Below are positions 35,636 to 45,587 of a stretch of DNA of 64,000 bases, in pieces; positions within the stretch are counted from its first letter, which is position 1; every line of letters starts with the position of its first letter. The stretch comes from Hypericum androsaemum (lineage: Eukaryota > Streptophyta > Magnoliopsida > Malpighiales > Hypericaceae), in contig OZ023183.1 in the NCBI GenBank assembly GCA_963995505.1, positions 12,954,671 through 13,018,670 of the forward strand, read 5' to 3'. The notes under the pieces are model-generated. The model saw only the letters and a program-made list of their open reading frames with translations, was not told the origin of the DNA and did not search any database. The position numbers were made by a program, and so were the translations under genes.

Positions 35636-37544
35636 CGCCTCTTCCCTCTTTCTTCCTTCCCTTCTTGCATTAATTCTATATTTTCAAATCTAATTAAGAA
35701 AAAAAAGAAATAGAAACGGAAGGTTTTCTTGGGAGTGTGCGACGAGAGAGAGAGAGGAGAGAGAGAGAGGGAGATATTTTTTAATTAGTAAAAGAGAGGG
35801 TGGGAGAGGAAGAGAGATGGTTCGTTTAACCTAGTTTTTTGTTTAAAAAGTCAAAAATGTCCCTGATTGGTTATTGACCATTGGATGTAATTTTTTTTTT
35901 AAAATCGAATCTGACGGCTCTAAATCTAGTCTCCACCTATGGACAACTTTTTATTAGTCCCCACTCAACCCGTCCTCGATAAAGTAACCGTGTCTAGAAA
36001 TCTTTTCAATAATTATTTATTACTCCTACGACCCTACGTCGGAAGATCTATGATTTATACTTGTGCACATTCGTCAACCATACAACGTAACATAGGGTCG
36101 TAGACCCTCCCCACGTCGAAATGGAAACCGTCGGACAAGAAGAAAGTCGTGTGCTTGCCAAGTGGTCAAATAGTTCTCTTTATTTCTAAAAAAATATGTT
36201 TCATTCGAATACTAGTTAAATCGACTATCGAGATTGAAATCATGAGAAGAATTAAATAATAACAAAAGCTCTAGCTTTCATTCAGAAGAAGAACTTATTA
36301 ACTTCATTTGTAGGGCATTAATCGCAGAAATAGAAAAGCTCGTCAAAAAATGAGTGGAATTTTTTCGATGATTATAAAACTCTTTTCGAATGGATATCAT
36401 ATGGTTAATTCTAAATTTTTTGACAATTAATTATAAAATAGAGTGAATTAATTATTTTAACCGTTACATACTCATGCCTAATATCGGTCAAAGTAGAAGA
36501 GAATAAAATGGTTGAGAGAGTAGTAAATTTCTTCTTCTAAAATTTAAAGGTTTTAATGTTGAGTGTGTTGAGCTGAGAGGATTATCAGAGTTCCATGTAA
36601 AAAGCAAATGTACGGCCAATTTGATTAATTTGGTTTGGCGCAAGTGTATTGCTTCTTCCTACAAAGAAAATTTGATTAATTTGGGTTGGTGCAAGTGTAT
36701 TGCTTCTTCCTACAAAGAAAATTTGTACTGCTCCTAGTCTTTCTCTCTAATTATTTTTGGTCGGAATAGTCTCTCTCTTAAATAACTTTGGTCAATAACG
36801 AAAAAAATAACATTTGTACTCTCACTTTATACTGTATAACCACTCTTGACTATATCTCACATTCGACCCTTCCATTAACTTTTTTTACGGTGAAGAAAGA
36901 ACCGGATATAGATTACAAATATGTTTCCCCGTGAGCGTAGTTAATACTTCAAATTAATAGATGTATTCTTACGAGTAATTTTATGGTGATCATTTTAAGC
37001 GATAAAATTAATATGAAGAATTACCATAAACAATGTGTACCTAGAATTGTATAATGCGGTTGTGATTCATATTTTTGGTTTATATTACTCGATATCTGTA
37101 TATTCAGAGATTCTACTAATTTAAGTTGAATACCTATAATTTTGCAATTTCAGTCCTTGCTTATCTGTGCTCCTTGTCCACCCAACATAACAAAGGGAAC
37201 GAAACCTGAAGGAAAGTGTGCTCGCATTTTTCAACTGGAGAAAGAGAGAGTGCATAGAACTTTCATACGGTCCCGGGAAATCCTGATAAATAATATTGAA
37301 TGCTTTCCTGGGAAAACGTTGTCTTAACTTCTAGCCGACCCCATGTGACGAGTATTATTATGAGATATCGAAATCACCCAATAATTATACAGCTTTCAAC
37401 ATAAATAATATAGATTCAAGACAAAATAAATCAATCACAATTTGTAATAAATTATTTTAATAAAATTTAATATTATGATTTTTCAGATTCGAACTCAAAA
37501 AGTATAATAAAAACCGTATACCTCGTAACATGATTTTTTTTCTA
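35636..37544. other. Intergenic with microsatellite and a 51-bp tandem duplication
   Basis: It contains a GA-rich microsatellite (about 35744-35775). It also contains two copies of a 51-bp unit (36620-36670 and 36671-36721, starting TTTGATTAATTTGG and ending CTACAAAGAAAA) differing by two bases. No gene is recognised; the 61-codon frame at 37142-37327 has no supported identity. Confidence 0.45.
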
Positions 37545-37552
37545 ATTATAGC

Positions 37553-37996
37553 CAGGGTTTTGAAAAATGACCTAGAGGTCGACTCGGGATTTGTCCCCTC
37601 CTCTGAGTCAATCGGTCTAACCGGTCGAATTGCCATTAAGACCATATTTTTTATACATAATTTCATATTTTAAAATAATATACAAACTAAATAATAGATC
37701 TATATTCTCGATATGCCGGTCTATTTATTTTATCTCTAGTATAATTTTCTTTGTTAGTTTAGTTTATTTTCTGTTGATTTGAGAAAATTAAATACGTGAT
37801 CTAATTTTTTTTAATTTTTTGGGTTAGGTTAGGCAACATTTGGTTAGACCAGGCAGTCTGAGTCAAAATTTTTGATCAAACCAGGTCCGACCAAAACTTG
37901 GGCATTTTGCAAGGTTGGCAACCTTACCCTAAAATTTGGTATGCCTAACTGCCCAATTCACTATCCGACTGATCGGACCACGTTTTTAAAAACCTG
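37553..37996. mobile_element. hAT-type MITE
   Basis: This 444-bp element is flanked by an exact 8-bp duplication ATTATAGC (37545-37552 and 37997-38004). Its inverted ends read CAGGGTTTTGAAAAATG and, from the right, CAGGTTTTTAAAAACG. GC-rich sub-terminal blocks (GGTCTAACCGGTCGAAT and the CCGACTGATCGG region) flank an AT-rich centre. It is non-coding and related to the MITE at 32863-33477. Confidence 0.86.
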
Positions 37997-38004
37997 ATTA
38001 TAGC

Positions 38005-38623
38005 CAATATGTGTATGAAAAGAACAGTGTCGTCAATCCTCCGTGATCTTAATCTCCAACCAAGATTGATGCTTACTATGTGGGCTCTTTCGCTTCACTT
38101 GATTAATTATGCATAACAACATACATGATATATTGTATAATACAAACAAGGTATCTCGTTCTCGATGATTAGTCTAATAATTTATAATATAAATGTAGTT
38201 GTATCTGTCTTTTATGGCGATCAATAAAATCTACTTTTCAAAAAAAATTAATATAAAACTCACATCGTAATAATTAATCATGTAGGTATCGGTATACATT
38301 AGTTAAACAATTATCTACAAAATATACATACTTAAATATTTGTTGGAAGAATTTTGTGATCTTTAGTCAGCCCGGCGATACGGTTGTATCAACCAAAAAC
38401 CAATTATCAAGTCATTTTCCGATTTCAAATTTACATGCCACATGCTCGTGCCATACTTCTCTGGTTTGTTTATGCATAAACCTGTCAAGAGATTTGAGGA
38501 ATATGACTACGACTTTTTTTTTTGGGGAAAGGTACTACGACTTTGTGTGTCCGAAACGTAGAAGGAAATTTCGCAGGTACGTACATGATAATATTACTGT
38601 TGCTGGGGTTTTGGCTCAACACT
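38005..38623. other. Intergenic
   Basis: AT-rich, no gene recognised. Two overlapping open frames (38356-38688 and 38522-38863) run into the TRIM and are not supported. Confidence 0.35.
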
Positions 38624-39195
38624 TATTTGAATCTCTATATCCAACTCAAAACTTTAAGGCAATGGGTTGGTGGATTTTTCACACTTAGAAATTTATCTCT
38701 CACTAGTGTTTTAACCGATGTGGGATTTTCAACACGCCCTCTCAAACGAGATCCACCTCGGGTGGAAGATTGCACTGGCTTTGACTTCACCAAAGTACGA
38801 GAAATAGGGGTCATGCGAGCTCAACAATGGGCTCGGGATCAACCCGCTCTGATACCATGTTAGAATCTTCATATCAAACCCAAAACCTTAAGACAATGGA
38901 TTGGTAGATTTTCTACACTTATAAGCTTGCCTCCCACTCGTGTTTTAACCGACGTGGGATTGTCAACACGCCCCCTCAAACGAGACCCATCGGGTCGAAG
39001 ATTGCACTGGCTTTGATTTTACCAAAATGCGAGAAATGGGGTCGTGCGAGCTCAACAATGGGCACGGGATCAACCCGCTCTGATACCATATTTGAATCTC
39101 CATATCTAACCCAAAAACTTAAGTCAATTGGTCGGTGAATTTTTTACACTTATAAACTAGCTCCTACTCATACTCTAAGCAAAGTGGGAACGACT
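38624..39195 (-). mobile_element. Tandem TRIM retroelement, LTR-internal-LTR-internal-LTR
   Basis: There are three LTR copies on the minus strand: 38624-38734, 38858-38968 (both 111 bp) and a partial third at 39089-39195. Two internal regions of about 120 bp separate them. In element orientation the LTR ends TCTAACA and is followed by the tRNA-Met primer site TGGTATCAGAGCGGG. The internal region closes with a polypurine tract TTTGAGGGGGCG before the next LTR (TGTTGA). LTRs near 110 bp with PBS and PPT but no gene define TRIMs. The three-LTR array is the product of unequal exchange between copies. Confidence 0.85.
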
Positions 39196-39560
39196 TGGCC
39201 CTCCATATTCTTACCCATAATTCAAACTTTTTTTTAAAGTAGATTTCAAACTTGTTTACCAAGAAAAATCTCCCGTAAGTGTCAAAAAGGCGGCAGTTTT
39301 TTATTTGTTCAATGGGATACGTCATATTGTATGAGCTGGATCAACTGTGAAAACTGGAAACAAGACTGCTTTAACATGCAGGATAAAAAGCTCTCCAGGT
39401 GGCAAATAGCAAAGCTCTTCCTAGTCATCTACTTACGCGTCGGAGATTTCTTTCGACCATGTTATCTTTGATTTACCATTAGTTTCTTGTATTTGAAGTA
39501 TATATAGATGATTTGCGGGAGTTAACCACCTTCTTTATATTCGTAAGACTAGTAATTCAA
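39196..39560. other. Intergenic
   Basis: No gene seen; separates the TRIM and the LINE tail. Confidence 0.35.
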
Positions 39561-39850
39561 ATGGCATGAGATCTTGTATAGCGGTTCAACGTCAAGGCGG
39601 GTTCCTACCTTGTCGAGGTACTCTTTCCTTCCTACGGGTGTTTCCCACTGGGTTTTATCGCAAGAGAATTTTATTGAGACCGGCAGCCGCAATCTCGAAA
39701 GAGGGGATTCCACGTCGCATAGGGATAATAGTAGCCTATTTTAAGTTAGGAGGCTGGGTTGCGGGTAGGATGTTTATTTTAGGATGTAATTGTGTTTATT
39801 TTTGTAATTATTTATATATCGAGGCTTGCCCCTCCATTTCTACAAAAAAA
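39561..39850 (+). mobile_element. LINE 3' fragment
   Basis: Same family as the minus-strand fragment at 5192-5719. Shared blocks are AGATCTTGTATAG, TCGAAAGAGGGGATTCCACG and TTAGGAGGCTGGGTTG in the same order, followed by a T-rich 3' UTR and an A-run at 39844-39850. It is truncated at its 5' side. Confidence 0.6.
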
Positions 39851-41205
39851 TTAGATATCGACAATACTCAACCATAGAATCGTTCCCTAAACAGATAGAC
39901 AGTTCTAGACTATAAATACTTAAGAGATTTTTCTTAATAAAAAGCTCTTCCATTTTATGACAACTATTAGGCGAAACTCATTCAACGATTTTCAATTTTG
40001 TTTGGATAAATAGAATTCATTAGTACTAATATTTACAACCTACTTAACCGTGAAATTGATTCTTTAAAACCAACCGCGTTCAACGAATCTCACTTTGAAA
40101 CGGCTTTGTCTACAATTTTTTTCAGGGTGAAGAAAACAAAGTACAATCTTCTGAAGCCCCCACCAGAAGATTAAACTACCATTATGCTTGAGCAATAAAT
40201 GAAGATGCATGCTCCTTCACGTTGTATCTCCTACAAAATTATGTTTGGAAAATGCATCTCTGAGCTGGCAAAAACCGTACCGGCCTCCATAACCTTCCGT
40301 ACCTCAGCATACTAATCTTGACATTATTGAATAAAGAAACCAACATGTAGTATCTCATCACCGAATTAATAAGATCGATTCGAGCCAGAGAAATGTAGGA
40401 CTATCCGCAAGAGGACAAGAAACAGATGGATTTCAGACAATTGTCTCGGCTTCACTTGGAGGGAAAGGGGGCAAGAGAAAAAAAACCCACACAGAAATTA
40501 AAGATATTGGAGATATGGGGATGGGGATGTGCGTTATTGGTGCATGGGGAAGAGTTTTTTTTTTACAAACATTTAATTTTTAGTTTCGAGCAATGTTGAA
40601 TTTTATTTGAGTCGACTCTCCTTGATTATTTTTTTCATTTAAGAATTAAACCCAAAATATTTTTAAATAAATTTAACTCTTTTACCACTTACATCAATTA
40701 CGATATGATCGGTATGGGGAGGGAATTTTCAAAGCTTAATAGTAGGAGGTTTGGTCGAGTATGTAGGAGCAAGATCCATGTGGGTAAGGTCATTCTTTGG
40801 TTATTTAATCTTATTGAATTAAAAAGAACCATATCCCTTGTTTGGTTATAGAAAAAGGGAAAGTGAAAGTTCCGGGAACATATTGCTTCGTGAGAGTGTA
40901 TCTAATTCAATAGAACAACCATATCCAATTGACAGAGTCTAGCTTCTAACTTGGTGCCTTGTAGTTGTATTCCAGTGTCCAAGATATTGCTCACAATGAG
41001 CGGTGAAGTTATAAGAGCGTTGACCTTCAATATGTGAGTACAATTGTACAAAATGAGCTGAATTATGAGATGGGACGTATTCTAGGCATATGCAGTTGTG
41101 TACCGACGATTAGTGTAGATTCGAGCAAAGAAATTTTTGAATATTGGTAAAATTCTTCTAATAAATATTTAATATTATTTCGTAGATTTTTTATTAAACT
41201 AAAAC
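39851..41205. other. Intergenic, AT-rich
   Basis: No gene, RNA or bounded repeat recognised. Confidence 0.35.
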
Positions 41206-41213
41206 AACTCTTT

Positions 41214-41315
41214 TTTTATAAGTAGATCTTTGTAGAGACTAGTATTTGAACTAGGCCATTCCCTATCTCAGGCTTCCGTTATACTATTAGAGCAAGTACT
41301 TTTTAGTACTAAAGT
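41214..41315 (-). mobile_element. SINE, same family as 53418-53514
   Basis: On the minus strand the insert has a perfect polymerase III box A (TAGTATAACGG) and a near box B (GTTCAAATA), and ends in CTTATAAAAA. An 8-bp direct repeat AACTCTTT flanks it (41206-41213 and 41316-41323). Its head, AGTACTTGCTCTAATAG, recurs at the start of the SINE at 53.5 kb. Confidence 0.6.
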
Positions 41316-41323
41316 AACTCTTT

Positions 41324-42680
41324 ATTAGTTGATCTAAATATGTATGGTGAAAAATGTAAATCTATTGTATGCTTGGGTCGCCAATATAACTTTGAGTCGG
41401 TTGCAAATTCGTACAAAATTATCTAGTTAGATAATAACATTTTATTTATTTATAAAGATGAAGATGATCCTTTCGGCTATTATTTACTTTACCCATCTGA
41501 TGGATCCAAGTTTTAATTTGGGCGGACTAAAATAAACATGGGCGGAGGCTATTTTAGTTACAAAAATAAAAATAAATGTACATTATTCAGAATCGATGCC
41601 GATTTGCTTATTTTAGGCTTGATTAAGTAAGCCCAGTGATGTATTATTGGATCATTAAAGCCCAAATATATATGGCCCAGTGCAAAAGGGCTCTCATTAG
41701 TCATTAGAGAGCATTGGTGGTGGAATGGGACAGAGAGGTCAACTTGACTACTTGAGGTGAGGCTGGAAAATTGGCAAATTCGTATTCATTTCGTATCATG
41801 CTCTAATTGAATAAGTTGTTTAACAGAATTCAAGTCCATAATTATTGGACCAAATCCTTGTTTAACCCAACAAATTGGATATCTTTTTTCTTTTTAGAAT
41901 ATTAGAGATTCTTCACCCGATGTCAGAGATTCTTCACCTGATGTAAACATAGTTAACGAATTGAATTTGGTTCTAACTTAATCAAGAAGTCTCGAATTGA
42001 TCCCTTTAAAACGCAGCAATGTTAAAAGTTTGTTGGAAGAGCTTAACCAATTTTTAACTAATCGCTCAAACTTAATTAGTCGGTAGAGTGTTCAGATACA
42101 GTATAAACCAAAAATAAATAAATTTTAAATTGTATTCTCAAGAGTTCAAACTCGAAAATTCGTGATTAACATGTTAAACTAGAACAACTCCAACCCCGAG
42201 CTCATCTAAGTGCAAGTTGGTACACATCAAGTGTAATTAGGAGTTTTTTTATTACATTAAAGAGTTTTATCTCAGTGTTAATTACCAAATTCTAGTTTAG
42301 TAAGTTTCTACCAAGGTTTTGAAAAACTACTTCGAGAGCGACCAAACTGCCGGTCAGCCCGTTCTTAATATTACAAAAAAGAAAATAGTTATTAGTATAT
42401 ACTATATACTGCTAAGAAAAAGAAGTGACATGGCGATAAAACCAAGGAAAAGGAGTGAGCAGCGAACCTTTCAGTACGTAGCAATGGTCACATCAATATT
42501 TATAATAGGAAAAATTATCCTTAGATTCTTGGTATTTTAATATCCTATTTTTCGGGTTCCTAGATTTTCAGAAATAATCTTGTAATTCTCCGTGTTTGGT
42601 TTTATTATACTCTCGAATTTCTGTTGCCGGAATATGTCATTTTCTCCGGCAAACTCCACTTGAAAAGACAAAAATAAGAA
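41324..42680. other. Intergenic with transposon debris
   Basis: AT-rich. A stretch at about 42311-42360 resembles the left end of the hAT MITEs (AGGTTTTGAAAAACTAC). At 42505-42610 there is a single arm similar in style to the MULE inverted repeats. Neither has a recognisable partner, so I do not call them as elements. Confidence 0.4.
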
Positions 42681-42812
42681 GGCAAATTATTCTCAGGCCC
42701 TGGTCTATGTCATAATTACAGGTATGGTCCCTGCTATTCAAAAAATTATTTCGCCATCCTTGTTCTTTGTAAAAAATTAGTCTTAGGTCCCTAGCTGATG
42801 TCAGTAAATAGT

Positions 42813-43680
42813 GAAAATTACTCTCAAGTCTCTCGGATTTGCTTAAATATACTCAAAAGTTTTCCTGTTTGAAAAATGATCATGTTATCCTTCTAGTTTA
42901 CTTTTATTATACTTTCGGGTCCCTCAATGAATTTTTTTCTTTTTTTGTCATTGAAATGACAAAAATACCCTTAAAACAAAAAAACACAAAAAATTGCTTA
43001 CCTCATCTCTTCGTCCTCAGATTTTCAATACAAAAAAATACAATTAAAAATCAAACATCAACAAAGAAGAAGAAGCTGTCAAAGTCACGAACCCAAAATT
43101 TTCAACATCCAAGAACACCAATTAATTAACCCAACTCAGGGACCCATCAAAAAGAGGCGAAGGAGGGGGAGGTTAGGCGGCCACGTCGACGTGTCGGGGA
43201 GCCGTTTCTTGGAGCTCAGCCGAGGGAATCTCTAGCGACTCCTCTCCCTGAGCTCGCCGTCCTCGACCGTTAGGGACTCCTCTCACTCAATCTCCTCTCA
43301 CAGATTCTCCTACAAGGAATTGGAAATCGATTCTAATTTGGGGAAGAAATCCCCAATTTCCAAAGTTGGGGTTCATCTTGATTTGGAATTTTTGTCTACA
43401 ATTACAAATTGATCCCAATAGTTCTTTATGTATTTTTTGGTACAATTACAAATTAATTCGTGAATTTTTTGGATTTGATGATGTCAGCAATTTTTTTTGT
43501 TTTTGTTATGAGAATATTTTGGTCATTTCATTGACAAAAATAAAAAAGAGCTGCTAATGTGTGCCAGAGATCCGAAAGTATAATAAAAATAAACTAGAGG
43601 GACGTCGGCATGTATTTTACAAACATGAAAGACTTTTGAGTATATTTAAACAAACACGAAAGACGTGAGAATAATTTTTC
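42813..43680. mobile_element. MULE-type DNA transposon (inner), same family as the Pack-MULE
   Basis: Its terminal inverted repeats of about 165 bp (42813-42975 and 43505-43680) are close copies of those of the Pack-MULE at 32568-34309 (GAAAATTACTCTCAAGTC, CTTAAATATACTCAAAAG, TTATTATACTTTCGGG). The 870-bp element holds a GC-rich interior (43140-43320) unlike the phosphatase fragment, possibly another captured piece that I cannot identify. No matching 9-bp duplication is visible. Confidence 0.75.
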
Positions 43681-43729
43681 CACTAATTTAATATTATTTT
43701 ATTACTAAAATGACTATTATACCCTGAGG

Positions 43730-44500
43730 TCATCTTCTCCAACCCATCCTCGTCGGAGACTTCTCTCCCCTCCACCTCCGGCAATCAAATCTAATTTGCA
43801 AGCTTCCAAGATTAAATTAAAACAGATATGAATTCTCTTGTTTCTGCAAGAGATTAACTTGAATAGAGAAGACAATCTCGGAAAATTGAACAGAGAAAAT
43901 TATAACAAAGAGGACGATCTCAACGAGATATCCAATTCCAAGTTGCGGTGACGACTCCAACCCATTCTCATCGGAGACGACAACAACTCCGAGGTCGAGA
44001 TGCTTAGCATATCCAGCGGCGACGAGGAGATCTCCAGCGAGCCCCGCCCTAGAAGCCGCGGTGCATATGGAGAGCTCTCCTTCTCGTCGGTGAGCAAGGA
44101 TTCAAACCGCCAGGCCAAATCTGTTGACAGGCGAGCGAAAGAGAGGTTGAGGGAGGTCGGGGCCGACAGCGAGGACGCCGATGGCTTTGGTCAGGGACGG
44201 TCGAGAGAGAGGTTGAAGAAGAGGGTTAAATTTTTATGGTCAAATTACCGCCAGCTACTCGTGACGGTCTCCTGGCCGCCTCTGACCATCGATGCTCCTA
44301 GCTATTTGGCCGTCGAGGCTTCTGGGCTTCTTGGTCGTCTATGCTCCTGGCTGAATAGCTTCAAGGAGGAGATCTCCGCCGAAATCAGATGGCTGCTAGA
44401 GACGATCTCCTGGACGGTAACCTAGGTCTAAAGGTTGAAGGAGGGTGGAGGAAAGAAGAGAGGGGGAGGTCCCTGGTTGTCGAATATGGCAAAGCTTCGC
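43730..44500 (+). other. GC-rich insert within the outer MULE, possible captured exon
   Basis: A frame at 44000-44425 reads MLSISSGDEEISSEPRPRSR and continues as a charged, Ser/Arg-rich peptide. The region is much richer in GC than its surroundings and lies between MULE inverted repeats, as captured gene pieces do. The source gene was not recognised, and the frame may be meaningless. Confidence 0.35.
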
Positions 44501-44959
44501 CGGAGAAGAAGAAAGGTAATTTTTTTTATTGTTATTGCAAGAGTATTTAGGTCATTTTCTTGATAAAATTGATTGTTCTTGTCGGCCAGGAACCCGAGAT
44601 CAACATTCTTACAAAGAACAGGGACGGCAAAATAATTTTTTGAATAGTGAGGATCGTACTCGTAATTATATGACATAGACCAGGGACTAGATGATAATTT
44701 GCCCAAAATTAAATGTCCCCAAAAAATAAAAAAAAAATCATGTTCTTCATCTCACTTCATCTCTTTCGTCCCACCCTCAATCAAAAGCCAAATCCAAATA
44801 AATCAAAATCAAACAAATCAAGTTGAAAAATCAAGAAGCAAGAAACCCTAAAACAAAGGATCAAGAAGAAACAGAAATTCCAGTCACAGAGAAAAACCCT
44901 AACACCCACTCGAAACAACAAATCCAACTGCCCAAATGCAACCACCTTGATCAGTTCAG

Positions 44960-45218
44960 TGTAACGTCCCTGATTAAGGGATTAGGATTCAACAACCCTA
45001 ATTGATAGAAATTGGGGAAAAGAGAGATTGAGCTAGAATAAGGAAGAAGAGAAGAAACGTAACTGTTTCTATTAGGGAAATTGTCAAAATATCAGAATAG
45101 TCCCCGTAGTTTTCTATACAACTCTATTTATACCCAACCTTATTACTTCTATTGGACCAGTCAATACAAGCCCATTCCAAATTAACTTCGCAAGGCCCAC
45201 TAAGCCCAACATGTTACA
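44960..45218 (-). repeat. 3' LTR of the gag-only element
   Basis: This 259-bp repeat runs from TGTAACGTCC to CATGTTACA on the plus strand and is identical to 47930-48188. Confidence 0.93.
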
Positions 45219-45587
45219 TGCCCTCCCTTCAATGGGAACCTTGTCCTCAAGCTTTAGAATATAACCAATAAGAAAGCAAATCTGAAGTTCTATATCATTG
45301 TTCCTGTACAAGAATCAACAAAATTGCAGCATCCTCCCATTGAAGACGTAGAAAGAGACTTTATCAACAGGATATTCAACTTGAGTTGAATGGATTGACA
45401 TCGTTGCCATGATCTTTCCTTTGTTTCATGGAGTCTAAAAACAGTAGGCTGACCTCATTATAAGTTGCTGAATCATCATACACTTGATCTGTAACATCAG
45501 AAAAGTGACAACATCCCTCCTTGAAGTTTGACTTCAAAACCTGTCGAGACCCCAATGTCAAACTCAAGCCTTCCCTCTCTTTTAAAA

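Larger units (their letters stand above)
42681..44703. mobile_element. MULE-type DNA transposon (outer), with a second MULE nested inside
   Basis: Inverted repeats of about 120 bp lie at 42681-42800 and 44590-44703. They share CTGGTCTATGTCAT, CTATTCAAAAAATTATTT and CCTTGTTCTTTGTAA (last block CCCTGTTCTTTGTAA on the other arm). The interior holds another element (42813-43680) and a GC-rich stretch (43730-44500) with an open frame. No 9-bp duplication is clear. It has no transposase. The AAATTAT start and general style resemble the Pack-MULE at 32.6 kb, but the repeat sequence is different. Confidence 0.7.

Noticed and set aside
37142..37327. 61-codon frame with several Cys and Arg
   Set aside because: Too short, no recognisable family and no codon bias compared with surroundings.
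42311..42660. hAT MITE-like left end and a lone MULE-like arm
   Set aside because: No partner inverted repeat or target duplication was found for either.
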